Shown in pieces: positions 33,876 to 43,286 of a stretch of DNA of 47,483 bases. Source of the DNA: Acidobacteriaceae bacterium (lineage in GTDB: Bacteria; Acidobacteriota; Terriglobia; Terriglobales; Acidobacteriaceae); contig JANXUC010000147.1 in NCBI GenBank assembly GCA_025352065.1, forward strand, positions 1 to 47,483. The letters are read 5' to 3'. A program made the position numbers and the translations under genes. Numbering within the stretch: position 1 is the stretch's first letter; every line of letters starts with the position of its first letter. The notes under the pieces are model-generated. The model did no database searches. It was not told the origin of the DNA and saw nothing but the letters and a program-made list of their open reading frames with translations.

Positions 33876-35860
33876 GGACGACCTCCCGAAACAGGCTCCG
33901 TGGTTGACGCAAGATTCGGAATCGCGGCCAGACCCGCTTCAGGGCACAGCAGCGGCATCCCTACCGGCTGGGTCGAATATCCCCGCGCCTCGAGGAAATT
34001 GCGGTGCCAAAGCTCGAACATCAAGAGACTCCAAACCGCTCCGGTGCGCGTACGGCGTCCGCTCACGTGCTCTTCCACAAGACTGCGCACAGCGGCAGGC
34101 CTGAAATAGCCTCGCTGGGTGGCTCGCGGTTCCAGCAGGATATGCAACAGGTCGTCCTTCAGCCCTTGCCGCATCCAGTCGACCAGCGGTAGCTGAAAAC
34201 CTTGTTTCTTGCGATAAATTACTTCGCGCGGAACACCAATGCGTTCCGCTAATTTCTTCAAAATATATTTCTGCGTTCCGTTGCGAAATTTCCACTCGCC
34301 GGCAAGCCTCGCCGCCCATTCCACAAACTTGTGGTCCAGCATGGGAGCGCGCATCTCTAGCGAAGTCGCCATGCTCATGCGATCAACCTTCACCAGAATG
34401 TCGCCATTCAGATACGACTTGGTATCCAGGTAGAGCATGCGGCTCAAGGGATCGTTGCCCGGCCCGTGCTCGTGCCATGCGCGACCCTGCTCCCAGGGGT
34501 CGGGAAGTTTTTGCGCAGCTTCCAAAAACTCGGCCGAGAACAACCCTCTTTCCCTATGCAACCCAGGCAGGTATGACACGGAATCCAGAAATCTTTCAGC
34601 GGGCGGCAGTGAACCGCTCCACAAGAAATTCCTGCCGTACATTGAAGGCGGGACCAAGCCATGAATGTGCTTTCGATAAGCCTGACCTAGCCAACGCGGG
34701 ACCCGGTCAAAGTGCTGCCGGTTCATTGCTACGAGGTACCGGTCATAACCCGCAAAGAGCTCGTCTCCACCATCCCCTGAGAGAGCGACGGTCACATGTT
34801 GGCGCGCCATGTGACTGACGTGGTAGGTGGGAATCATGGAGGAATCGCCAAAAGGCTCCTCCAGCATGCCGGTTAAGTGCTGGATTGTCTGCTCGATATC
34901 AGCCTCTACAACCAGTTCATGATGCTCCGTTCCAAAACGCTGTGCTACGGCACGTGCATGCTCCGCTTCGCTGAACTTCTCGTTATTGAAAGCGATAGAG
35001 AATGTTTTCACTGGTGACGAACTGCAGCGCGCCATCATCGCCACCACAATCGACGAATCCACGCCACCGCTTAAGAGCGCTCCCAAGGGAACGTCGGAAA
35101 TTAGCCGGATGCGGACGGCCTCTTCCATCTCAGCTTCCAGTTCCTTCAGGCATTCTTCTTCGTTGGCGGGATGATAGGTGCCGTAAGCCGGAACATCCCA
35201 ATACTGCTGGGCTGCCCCCAGGCTTCCATTCTTAAACTCGATCCAACTGCCAGCGGGCAGCTTTCGTATGCGCTTAAAGGAAGAGAGCGGATCGAGAATA
35301 TAGCCGAAGTAAAAGAATTGCAGAACGCCCTCGGGATCGACCTGCGCAAGTTCCGGCGCCACCGCCAAAATAGCCTTGATTTCCGAACCGAAATACAGGC
35401 GTCCTTGGTGCTCCGCGTAATATAACGGCTTCTTACCCAGGCGGTCGCGTCCAAGGAGCAGTGATTTCTTCCGCTCATCGTAGAGTGCAATCGCAAACAT
35501 GCCGCGGAGTTTCGTGAAACATTCCGCCCCCATCTCTTCGTACAGATGCACGATCACTTCAGTGTCGCTGTGGGTATAAAACGAGTGGCCGCGAGCTTCC
35601 AATTCACGGCGCAGCTCCGGGAAATTGTAAATTTCACCGTTGAAGACCACCCAAACGCTGGCGTCTTCGTTGTGGATCGGCTGGCGCCCCCCCGAGAGAT
35701 CGATAATGCTGAGCCGACGCATTCCAAGTCCGACCGGCCCGCGCGCGTACATACCTTCGTCGTCCGGTCCACGATGTACGATCGTCTCGCACATCCTGTG
35801 GACGTCACCCGCGCTGACCTGCTCGTCTGAACGGCCTACCAATCCGGCTATACCGCACAT
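33872..35860 (-). CDS. asnB: AsnB-type glutamine amidotransferase (copy 2, EPS operon)
   Basis: Encodes 662 residues from ATG 35860 (GGAGG ribosome site 8 bases upstream); the 12 residues before it in the open frame are discarded because Cys2 of MCGIAG must follow the initiator. Glutaminase marks: HRGPDDEG (29-36), FNGEIYN (73-79), SDTE (98-101). Synthetase marks: SGGVDSS (264-270), GDGGDELFAGYDRY, EMRAPMLDHKFVE. Such enzymes are a regular member of exosortase A gene clusters. It is 49 bases after the ligase stop and coupled by overlap to the sulfotransferase. Amidation of a uronic acid is the favoured guess. Confidence 0.92.
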   Translation of the reverse strand: MCGIAGLVGRSDEQVSAGDVHRMCETIVHRGPDDEGMYARGPVGLGMRRLSIIDLSGGRQPIHNEDASVWVVFNGEIYNFPELRRELEARGHSFYTHSDTEVIVHLYEEMGAECFTKLRGMFAIALYDERKKSLLLGRDRLGKKPLYYAEHQGRLYFGSEIKAILAVAPELAQVDPEGVLQFFYFGYILDPLSSFKRIRKLPAGSWIEFKNGSLGAAQQYWDVPAYGTYHPANEEECLKELEAEMEEAVRIRLISDVPLGALLSGGVDSSIVVAMMARCSSSPVKTFSIAFNNEKFSEAEHARAVAQRFGTEHHELVVEADIEQTIQHLTGMLEEPFGDSSMIPTYHVSHMARQHVTVALSGDGGDELFAGYDRYLVAMNRQHFDRVPRWLGQAYRKHIHGLVPPSMYGRNFLWSGSLPPAERFLDSVSYLPGLHRERGLFSAEFLEAAQKLPDPWEQGRAWHEHGPGNDPLSRMLYLDTKSYLNGDILVKVDRMSMATSLEMRAPMLDHKFVEWAARLAGEWKFRNGTQKYILKKLAERIGVPREVIYRKKQGFQLPLVDWMRQGLKDDLLHILLEPRATQRGYFRPAAVRSLVEEHVSGRRTRTGAVWSLLMFELWHRNFLEARGYSTQPVGMPLLCPEAGLAAIPNLASTTEPVSGGRP

Positions 35861-35909
35861 AGGGAAACCTCCGCGCGCATATTTCCCGGGAAGCACTTGC
35901 CGCTCAACA

Positions 35910-37247
35910 CTATCGGGTCCATGCCAGCTTGTCCGTTTCTGGCGCGCCGCTAGGCAGCCGCGTCCACTTGCTTTTCTTTACCTCAGGCGCTGGATCGAGC
36001 TCGCCGTAGACTGGGCTGAATCCGATTCGGTAAAGCGAACAGGTATAGGCAATGATGAAATAACAAAAAAGATTGTATTCCGTGGATGAAAATGCGGCCC
36101 CAGAAACATACGCAGCCAGGCTCGCCCAGAGAGCATCCGTAAACAGACGGAGCTGCGGGTCTTTTTGATAGCCGGGCGACGATCGTAGCTTCTTCACGTT
36201 GCGGAAAGCTCCGGTCAAAGCAAGCAGGAAAAGACTCAATCCCAAGATTCCAGACTCCGCCGAAATCTCCGTATAGGTGTTGTGAGCAACCTGCCAATGG
36301 TCGGTAAACATCGGGAAACACCCTGGGCCGACCCCAAAGAACGGATGCAAGGCAGTCTGTCGAATACTCTCTTTTAGCAAGGCACTCCGCTTTTCGAGCG
36401 ACCCCTTGTCCCCCGAATTTTCGACGTTGCCCGCGAAAATACTGACTACCCGCGCACGGTATGTAGTCGAACTCGCCAGCAACAATACCCCTGCAACTGC
36501 TATCAGCATTGCACTTACAACAATGCCTCGCCGCTTGCCTTTGATACCGTAGGCCCAGAAACAGATCATTCCGGAAATGATCATGGCAATCAAACCGCTG
36601 CGCGATGCTGTTGCTTTCACCGCGTAGAGCATGAAAATAATGCCCACAGTCCAGAACGCTTTTTTCAGAAACCCCTTGCTCGCCAAAAGAAACGCCACGC
36701 ACAATGGAAAAGTGATCGCAATATTGATGGCCAGGTCGTTCGGATTTTCAAGGATTCCTTTTTGAACTCCTTCCAGCCGGCCTTCCACTTGGCGGTTTAC
36801 CAAAACGGAAGCGACTGCGATTAGAGTCACGGCTGTCGCTTGAATCAGAAACAACCGCCGCATCTGTGAAATGGAAGAAACAATCATTCCAATCAACATG
36901 GCGACGATCACGCCTTTGGAAAATTTCTCAATCGTGGTACTAAATGCGCCGCCTTTCCACACGGCAAACGCCGATGCCACCATCATTTGAACGAACATCA
37001 GCATCAGGACTTTAACGGCCATCGGAATTTCGGTTCTGTCTTTTGTCGCCAGACTTACCAGCAGCGCCGCCAAGGCAATGCCGCCGATAATCTTCTCCAT
37101 GGGGATAAATCCCAAGCCAGGAATGAAGTCGGAAGGACGGTAGTAATACAGAAACGTAAAAACCACCAGGGCGCCGTAAGCCAGCGAAGCTTGTTGAGTG
37201 GGCTTCTTGCCGAGCGGCCGGATCGGTATGGTTGCTGTCGTCGCCAT
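35910..37247 (-). CDS. O-antigen ligase / Wzy-like polymerase
   Basis: Encodes 445 residues from ATG 37247; GAGAAGAG lies just upstream. About ten to eleven hydrophobic segments are visible. The periplasmic loop holds PFFGVGPGCFP and WQVAHNTYTEISAESGILGL, the H-x-x-Y/L-E-x-G pattern of the Wzy_C (O-antigen ligase) domain that is conserved in ligases and polymerases. It would polymerise or ligate the repeat unit in the inner membrane. The C-terminal tail of about 30 residues is cytoplasmic and Lys/Pro-rich. 16 bases separate it from the GT2 stop. Confidence 0.9.
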   Translation of the reverse strand: MATTATIPIRPLGKKPTQQASLAYGALVVFTFLYYYRPSDFIPGLGFIPMEKIIGGIALAALLVSLATKDRTEIPMAVKVLMLMFVQMMVASAFAVWKGGAFSTTIEKFSKGVIVAMLIGMIVSSISQMRRLFLIQATAVTLIAVASVLVNRQVEGRLEGVQKGILENPNDLAINIAITFPLCVAFLLASKGFLKKAFWTVGIIFMLYAVKATASRSGLIAMIISGMICFWAYGIKGKRRGIVVSAMLIAVAGVLLLASSTTYRARVVSIFAGNVENSGDKGSLEKRSALLKESIRQTALHPFFGVGPGCFPMFTDHWQVAHNTYTEISAESGILGLSLFLLALTGAFRNVKKLRSSPGYQKDPQLRLFTDALWASLAAYVSGAAFSSTEYNLFCYFIIAYTCSLYRIGFSPVYGELDPAPEVKKSKWTRLPSGAPETDKLAWTR

Positions 37248-37263
37248 TCTGATTCTCTTCTCC

Positions 37264-38385
37264 CTACCGGCTCCAGACCGTCTTGCGGCCCAGTACAAAA
37301 TTTCGGAATGCCACCAACGCTGCCATGTTTAGCACCACGAACGTCAACGCCGCATCGGCCACGCGACTCACCACTCCCAGGCGGGCCCGCATTCCCGCTA
37401 ACAGGCTGAGCGCGTAGAAACAAAGCTGAGCCGCAAGGCAAGCTTTGTAAAAGGGACCGCCAATCCACGCCGAGCTCAACAGCACGCCCGCCAGCGCAAA
37501 CGGCACGAACAAGCGCAGCAGTTTGTGGCTCACAAAGTCCCAAAGGAGTGGGTTCTGTCCGCTCAGCAGCCAAGGCGCCACTTGCACCAGTTGGTAGTTT
37601 CCACTCAGGGTTCGGACCTTACGCCAGAACTCCCGTCCTGAGCCCAGATCGGGCTGGTCCCACGCCTTCGCTCTGGGATCGAAGACAACGCGAAATCCCT
37701 GACGCAGCACGCCCATCGGCAGGAAAACGTCATCCAAGATCAAGTCGGCGGGCAACTCAGTCAGAAGAGTACGTCGAGCCGCATAGAGCGCTCCTGTAGC
37801 GCCGATCGTCGATCCCGACGCCGACTCCATTTCCCTGACTTTCTTTTCCACCCGCCAATACAGTCCCATGCCTCGCGAGCTTTCGCCGTCTTCGGGGCTC
37901 CCCAGCATTAACTCGCCGCTGGCACAACCAACGGCAGGGTCGGCAAAGTTTTCCATGAGCAGCCGAATCGCTCCGGAATCAAGCACTTGCCGGACGTCGG
38001 TGAACAGCACAACTTCACCGCGCGCTTCGGGGATGGCATGATTCAATCCAATCGCCTTGCCACTATTTTCCGGCAACAGAATCGAACGAATTTCGCCGCA
38101 CTGCGTCCAATCCTGCAAAATTCTTTCCGTTCCATCTTGAGAACCATCCGAGACGACCAGTATCTCCATCCAGTCCCGCGGATAATCCAGTGCGGTTAAA
38201 TTCCTCAGCTTGATCGGGAGCGCCGCCTCTTCATTCCGCACGACCATGACTACAGATACAGCCGGCGTAATGCTTTCCCTCTGTACGGGCTTCCTCCTCC
38301 ATCGGCTTCGCAACCATAGCCAGACTGGATAGCCAAGATAAGCGTAGAGGATGAGTGCCGCCGATAGCCAAAATACCCATTTCAT
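37264..38385 (-). CDS. Membrane-anchored family 2 glycosyltransferase
   Basis: Encodes 373 residues. An N-terminal signal anchor (WVFWLSAALILYAYLGYPVWLWL) precedes a GT-A domain starting VSVVMVVRNEEAAL, with VVSDGSQDGT, LPENSGKAIGLNHA, FTDVRQ (D-x-D equivalent), and LILDDVFLPM. Two to three C-terminal membrane segments close it. Resembles the EPS-locus GT2 enzymes that extend a lipid-linked oligosaccharide at the cytoplasmic face. The start overlaps the stop of the upstream sugar transferase (ATGA), so it is translationally coupled. Confidence 0.92.
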   Translation of the reverse strand: MKWVFWLSAALILYAYLGYPVWLWLRSRWRRKPVQRESITPAVSVVMVVRNEEAALPIKLRNLTALDYPRDWMEILVVSDGSQDGTERILQDWTQCGEIRSILLPENSGKAIGLNHAIPEARGEVVLFTDVRQVLDSGAIRLLMENFADPAVGCASGELMLGSPEDGESSRGMGLYWRVEKKVREMESASGSTIGATGALYAARRTLLTELPADLILDDVFLPMGVLRQGFRVVFDPRAKAWDQPDLGSGREFWRKVRTLSGNYQLVQVAPWLLSGQNPLLWDFVSHKLLRLFVPFALAGVLLSSAWIGGPFYKACLAAQLCFYALSLLAGMRARLGVVSRVADAALTFVVLNMAALVAFRNFVLGRKTVWSR

Positions 38386-39761
38386 CGCGCCCCCCGGCCA
38401 AACAGCACGGTCTTCACCGTCTGAAAGATAATCAGAATATCCAGGCCCAGGGATATGTTTTTAATATAAAACAGGTCGTACTGCAGTTTTTCCTTTGAAT
38501 CTTCCACCGTATTGCCATAGCGGTAGCGAACTTGCGCCCATCCCGTTATGCCAGGACGCACAACGTGGCGCACTGGATAATACGGAATTTCTTTGGTCAG
38601 CCACTCCACAAATTCAGGACGCTCCGGCCGCGGCCCCACAAAAGCCATATCGCCGCGCAAGACGTTCCACAACTGCGGCACTTCGTCTAACCGCGACTTG
38701 CGCAAGAACTTCCCAATCCTCGTAATTCGAGGATCGTCATCGCCCGCCCACGTCGGTCCGGTATCCGCCTCCGCATTCGGGCGCATGGTACGAAACTTAT
38801 AGCAATGGAACACCAGCCCGCCTCGCCCCACGCGCTTCTGCCTGTATAGAAGCGGCCCCCGCGAATCCAGCTTGATGGCCAGAATTACCAGCGGAATCAC
38901 AGGCAGAACTACCAGCAGCAATAGCAAGGAGGCCGACCATGAAAATACCCGCCGCAACTGCATGAAGGCAGGACTAAAGCGGAAGCCCTCCGCATAAATC
39001 AGCCAGCTGGGATAGAGATGCTCCACTTCAATCTTGCCGGAAATACGCTCGTTCAGCGAGGTTGCTTCTTCAATCTTCACGCCCTGCAGCCGCAGGTGCA
39101 GAAGCTCCTTCACCGGAAGGTTGCCGCGGCTATCGGCCAGTGCCACGATTACGTGATGAATCTTCTCCCGCCGAACCGCTTCCAGAAGATGGGCGCCCAG
39201 GCTCTCGCGGTTCACTGGACCTTCCATCTGCCCGGTCCAGCTCACGACTTTCATTCCAATATCAGAACGGCGCCGCAATCCCTGCACCAGTCGCTGCGCC
39301 CGCTCCCCAATCCCCAGTACATAAACGCTGTCCTGGAAGTAGTCCTGCTGCACCAGCCAATGGTAAATCGCGCGCCAGCCAAACAGGGACACGGTGAAGA
39401 TCAGGAGCCCGATCAGGTAAGCATCGTTCCCGAGCATCAACTTGGGCTGCAGGTAACCGATCGCCGCCAGCAAAAGCGCCAACAACCCAGGCACCAGCAA
39501 AAGCCGGAAATAGAGTTCTCCGCGCTCTTCAAACTGCGCCGGGTCATACAAGTCGAACCAATACGAGGCCACCACTACAATGACGGTAACAGCCAGGATT
39601 TTGTAGTATCCGCCCTCAAAATTGAGAACGATGTAGCCTTCCTGCCACCCGCCGTACTGCATCACAGTCGCCAGCACGAACGAGGCCCATACAATCAGGG
39701 CCTCGCCCACCAGCAGAACCAGCGTGCGAATCGGGTAATAGACGTTGAAAAGGCGAATCAC
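38382..39761 (-). CDS. Polyprenyl-phosphate sugar phosphotransferase (exosortase-linked, EpsB/WcaJ type)
   Basis: Encodes 459 residues. Four N-terminal membrane helices (about 10-120) are followed by a CoA-binding-like domain (VYVLGIGERAQRLVQGL), then another helix and the bacterial sugar transferase domain (about 270-455) with FHCYKFRTM, RKSRLDEVPQLWNVLRGDM, FVGPRPERPEFV and RPGITGWAQV. It starts repeat-unit assembly by moving a sugar-1-phosphate to undecaprenyl phosphate. The pattern matches the family I know as TIGR03013, typical of XrtA loci. 12 bases after the kinase stop. Confidence 0.93.
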   Translation of the reverse strand: MIRLFNVYYPIRTLVLLVGEALIVWASFVLATVMQYGGWQEGYIVLNFEGGYYKILAVTVIVVVASYWFDLYDPAQFEERGELYFRLLLVPGLLALLLAAIGYLQPKLMLGNDAYLIGLLIFTVSLFGWRAIYHWLVQQDYFQDSVYVLGIGERAQRLVQGLRRRSDIGMKVVSWTGQMEGPVNRESLGAHLLEAVRREKIHHVIVALADSRGNLPVKELLHLRLQGVKIEEATSLNERISGKIEVEHLYPSWLIYAEGFRFSPAFMQLRRVFSWSASLLLLLVVLPVIPLVILAIKLDSRGPLLYRQKRVGRGGLVFHCYKFRTMRPNAEADTGPTWAGDDDPRITRIGKFLRKSRLDEVPQLWNVLRGDMAFVGPRPERPEFVEWLTKEIPYYPVRHVVRPGITGWAQVRYRYGNTVEDSKEKLQYDLFYIKNISLGLDILIIFQTVKTVLFGRGAR

Positions 39762-39773
39762 GTTCTCAGTCCT

Positions 39774-40664
39774 CTAGCTCTTCTTGAGTTCCGCTTCTGG
39801 CTGCCCATAGGCTGGATAGTAAGCACGGGCGTAGGAATCGAGCTTCGGGTCAATTCCATTCAGCACCACGCCCAGTAGTTGGTCGGGCGTAAATTCCATG
39901 CGCGCTTTACGAGCCGCTTCGGAAGGTGTCACGCTCGAGCGTACGACCATCAAAACACCATCGCAAAAGTTAGCCAGAACGCTGGCGTCCGATACCAAAG
40001 CCGCTGGAGGCGAATCCACAATGATCCAGTCAAACAGCGGTTCCAATCGTGCCATTAGATTCTTTAACCGTCCGTTCGATACCAACTCTGGCGCATTCGT
40101 TACCGGCCGGCCTCCGGGAATCAAGAACAAATTCTCCATGGTACCCTGCTGAATCACGCCAAATTCATCCTGCTCCCCCATCAGATATTCCGCTAGTCCC
40201 GGTTGGACCGCCGTCCCGAAAGCCTGATGGAGGCGAGGCCCGCGCATATCGGCATCAATCAGCAAGGCTCTGCGTCCACGCTGCTGCACCAACACCTGCG
40301 CCAGATTCGCGGAGACAAAGCTCTTCCCTTCCTGAGGCAGCGCGCTGGTAATGAGAATCTTCTTTAGCGGTTTACGTTCCCGCATCTGGTACAGACGGGA
40401 CCGCAGTGTCCGCAATTCCTCTTTCCCCATCGCCTGATCGGAACCCGCGAAAAACAGCATTGTATTCAGGTTCGGATTCCACTGAACGCGCGCCGTCCGC
40501 GCTTGCAACGCCTCAAAAGTCAACGGCCCGTCCGCGTTCACCGACCCGACCATCCGTGCCGACATTCCGGACGGCATCGGCTGCTCGATCACGTGGTCCT
40601 CGGGACCTCCGTGGGTGGCGCGCTCCAGTTCGGCCTTCTTTAGCGCTTCATGAATGCGGCTCAT
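39774..40664 (-). CDS. BY-kinase-like tyrosine autokinase (CpsD/Wzc C-domain type)
   Basis: Encodes 296 residues. Walker A ALPQEGKS (108-115), Walker A' LLIDADMRG (134-142), and Walker B IIVDSPP. The C-terminal tail has a tyrosine cluster (YARAYYPAYG) for autophosphorylation. There is no membrane anchor; as in many XrtA loci the activating transmembrane partner would be the Wzz-like protein two genes upstream. It controls chain length and export. The start overlaps the stop of the ATPase gene (ATGA at 40661-40664). Confidence 0.93.
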   Translation of the reverse strand: MSRIHEALKKAELERATHGGPEDHVIEQPMPSGMSARMVGSVNADGPLTFEALQARTARVQWNPNLNTMLFFAGSDQAMGKEELRTLRSRLYQMRERKPLKKILITSALPQEGKSFVSANLAQVLVQQRGRRALLIDADMRGPRLHQAFGTAVQPGLAEYLMGEQDEFGVIQQGTMENLFLIPGGRPVTNAPELVSNGRLKNLMARLEPLFDWIIVDSPPAALVSDASVLANFCDGVLMVVRSSVTPSEAARKARMEFTPDQLLGVVLNGIDPKLDSYARAYYPAYGQPEAELKKS

Positions 40665-41617
40665 AGTTTCCTTTCCTTGGACAGCTCAGTCTCGGGGCGG
40701 CGCAAACGATCCGCTAGCGTTGCCAACGTACGCAATGCCTCTACTACATCCAGCTTCTCGGAATTGGCCGCCACAACCGGAGTCGTAATCTGATCCGGCA
40801 TGCCACTCTCATGCAAATCAAAGTCGCGCGCCACAGCCTCAATAACGGTAGGGCCCACGGTCTTATGCTGGTCCACAAAACTGCTGACCAGCGCGTGCTC
40901 GCAAAGCATATTCACCACGCGAGGAATCCCGCCCGAATAGCGGTAGATGACATCGATGGATTCGGGTTCGAAAATCATGCGCCCGTTCGATCCTGCGATC
41001 TGCAGTCTCTGGGTCACGTAAGCGCGCGCTTCTTCCAGCGTGAGCGGATGCGTCTTTGCGCGCAATGTCACACGTTGACGGAGCTGTCGCAACTGCGGCT
41101 GCCGCAGCTTGGCCTCTAACTCCGGCTGACCTACCAGCACAATCTGCAACAGCTTTTCCGTAAAGGTTTCCAGATTCGTCAGCAACCGAATCTCTTCCAG
41201 CACCTCGTCGGAAAGGTTCTGCGCTTCATCCACAATCAGCACGGCCGTTTCGCCCGCGCGATAGCGGTCTAGCAGCCAGTTATACAGCCGCAGCAGCACC
41301 TGGCTCTTAAGCCGGGACTCGCACGTGATGCCGAAATCGGCCATTGCGAAGTCCAGAAACTGCGTGGTGTTCAGGCGCGAGTTAAAGATGAACGCCGTTG
41401 CCACCTGCTGCACCCGCAGCCATTCCAGCAGCTTGTTGATCAGCGTCGTCTTGCCCGTGCCTACCTCGCCTGTGAGCAGCACAAAGCCTTTGCGGCTTTG
41501 GATGCCATAGGTGAGGCACGCCAGCGCCTCTTCCGTGTGCCGCGTCAAAAACAAATACCGCGGGTCCGGATTCACATTAAACGGATTGGCTTTGAGGCCA
41601 AAAAAATCCTTATACAT
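40661..41617 (-). CDS. ExeA-like AAA ATPase of exosortase loci
   Basis: Encodes 318 residues. MYKDFFGLKANPFNVNPDPRY (split here: MYKDFFGLKA, NPFNVNPDP) opens the ExeA/GspA-like family. Walker A is GEVGTGKTT (50-58), Walker B VLIVDEAQNL (about 125-134), and the sensor region LQIVLVGQPEL. The last 60 residues are Leu/Arg-rich helix. The family I know as the PEP-CTERM/XrtA-associated ATPase; its precise role in EPS assembly is not settled. Nine bases separate it from the Wzz-like stop. Confidence 0.93.
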   Translation of the reverse strand: MYKDFFGLKANPFNVNPDPRYLFLTRHTEEALACLTYGIQSRKGFVLLTGEVGTGKTTLINKLLEWLRVQQVATAFIFNSRLNTTQFLDFAMADFGITCESRLKSQVLLRLYNWLLDRYRAGETAVLIVDEAQNLSDEVLEEIRLLTNLETFTEKLLQIVLVGQPELEAKLRQPQLRQLRQRVTLRAKTHPLTLEEARAYVTQRLQIAGSNGRMIFEPESIDVIYRYSGGIPRVVNMLCEHALVSSFVDQHKTVGPTVIEAVARDFDLHESGMPDQITTPVVAANSEKLDVVEALRTLATLADRLRRPETELSKERKL

Positions 41618-41626
41618 AAAACCTCG

Positions 41627-43204
41627 TTAGACCTCGATCGTCTCTTTCTCCGCTTCGGGCTTATTCGGTTTCCGCCAGAACGTGGGCTTGCCTTCGGTAT
41701 CCTGGTTCTTCTCTTCTTCTTGTCCCAGCCATGGCAAAGCAATCAGCGTAGGCAACTCCAGCACGGCCTCCACATCCGGCTCAGTACGGATGGACGTATC
41801 TTTCAGTTCGAACATCAGCGCCATAGCAAGCCCCAAGCCGAATCCCGCGCCTAACCCACCCAACAGGAACAACCAGCGCTTGGGAAAGCTTGGGGCATCC
41901 GGCAGATCGGCCTGACTAAGCCAATTAAACTGTTCCCCCAACTGGCTCGTTTCCACACTTTGGGTCGTTTCCGCTGTGCCTTTCTTAGCCAGCAGATCCT
42001 GGTAAACTTTGTTCGCTGTTTCGTAGTCGCGAGTTAGAAGCTTGTATTGCTCTTCCACGGCCGGACCTACCGCTACTCTGGACTGGTAGGTCTGAATGTC
42101 ACGCTGCAGGCGGCCCTGGTCACGTGAAGCCTGCGCAATGATCTGCTCGTACTGATGAATCTGCACCCGCAATTGGCGGATATCGGCGGGCTCCGCAGCG
42201 CTAACTTTCTTAGCGTCTTCCGCGCTCATCGTAACCGTGCTAGCTTCGCTCGCTTTCCTTAGAAGCTCCGCTAGATCATGTTTGACCCTGATCACATCCG
42301 GATGGTCGGGCGTGTACCGCGACTCCAACTGCAACAACTCGGCCCGCTTGGCGGTAATCTGCTGATCCAGGGCTTGCGGATTCCCTCCTGAAGTTTGCGA
42401 TGCTCGCCATGCGGTAAGCTGCGTGGCCAACGTCGACTCAGCGAATGTCTTGTCCTGTTGCGCCCGGTTCAGTGCCTGGACATTGGCGTCCAACTGAGTG
42501 TTCAAGGCCGCTAGCATGTGGAAATTGTTGTCTGTATTGTCCGGGGTCTGCCCCACATACTGGCGATTGAAAGCGGCCACTTTCGCGTCCATCTGGTCCA
42601 AATTCTGCTTTGCTTCCGCCAATTGACGCTCGTAGAAGCCCGTAACGCCTTTCGCAGCCGCCTCCCGCCGCCGCAGGTTTTCGTCCAGCAGCATCGACGT
42701 AAGCTCGTTGCAAACCTTTTGGGCAATCACCGGATTGCTGGCGGTATAGAGCACGTTGAACCCGGGGAAATCCGGCGAGGTTGAGCCGCGCGGCTTCGGT
42801 CTGGGGCCAGCGCCGCCCCCCTTCCCGGTACTGGCACTGCTGGCTGCGTCTTGATCCATCGGCTGAATGCTGAGATTCGCGCGAATGTCTGGCATCAAAA
42901 CATCGGCTTCTTCGCCCTTCGCCAAGCCTAGCTTCTCGATCATCGGGCGAAGGCGGGGAGTACTCAGGATTTCCTGTTCCATTCCGACGATGCGTTGCAT
43001 CAAATCGGCCGTAACAATTGGCTTCACATCAATTTGCTGCCCCTCCACCAGCACTTGGGCCGTCGACGTGTATTTGGGCGGCACGGCATAGGAAGCCAGA
43101 AATCCCACCACCGGCATGAGTAGCGCGGGAATTATGATCTTCCACTTCTGGCGCCGCAGCATTCCCAGGTAGTCGTCCATTCCGAGTTGGCGATTTAAAA
43201 TCAT
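41627..43204 (-). CDS. Wzz-like polysaccharide chain-length protein (XrtA-type)
   Basis: Encodes 525 residues from ATG 43204 (GGAAGAG about 9 bases upstream; TTG 43231 rejected). One N-terminal membrane segment (WKIIIPALLMPVVGFLASY), a periplasmic Wzz domain from VPPKYTSTAQVLVEGQ, a Gly/Pro/Lys-rich insertion near residues 125-140, a long coiled coil (about 210-400, Gln/Ala/Leu-rich), and a second membrane segment near residue 450 (WLFLLGGLGAGFGLGLAMALMF). A C-terminal cytoplasmic tail with acidic Lys/Glu composition would meet the BY-kinase. It sets chain length. It follows the outer-membrane barrel gene after 82 bases. Confidence 0.93.
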   Translation of the reverse strand: MILNRQLGMDDYLGMLRRQKWKIIIPALLMPVVGFLASYAVPPKYTSTAQVLVEGQQIDVKPIVTADLMQRIVGMEQEILSTPRLRPMIEKLGLAKGEEADVLMPDIRANLSIQPMDQDAASSASTGKGGGAGPRPKPRGSTSPDFPGFNVLYTASNPVIAQKVCNELTSMLLDENLRRREAAAKGVTGFYERQLAEAKQNLDQMDAKVAAFNRQYVGQTPDNTDNNFHMLAALNTQLDANVQALNRAQQDKTFAESTLATQLTAWRASQTSGGNPQALDQQITAKRAELLQLESRYTPDHPDVIRVKHDLAELLRKASEASTVTMSAEDAKKVSAAEPADIRQLRVQIHQYEQIIAQASRDQGRLQRDIQTYQSRVAVGPAVEEQYKLLTRDYETANKVYQDLLAKKGTAETTQSVETSQLGEQFNWLSQADLPDAPSFPKRWLFLLGGLGAGFGLGLAMALMFELKDTSIRTEPDVEAVLELPTLIALPWLGQEEEKNQDTEGKPTFWRKPNKPEAEKETIEV

Positions 43205-43286
43205 TTTCGTGTTCTCTTCCTGCTGCAGCAAAGCAGCTTGGCTATCAATATCTGTTAGTGACCAAAACTCTTCCCGCCCTCTATCG

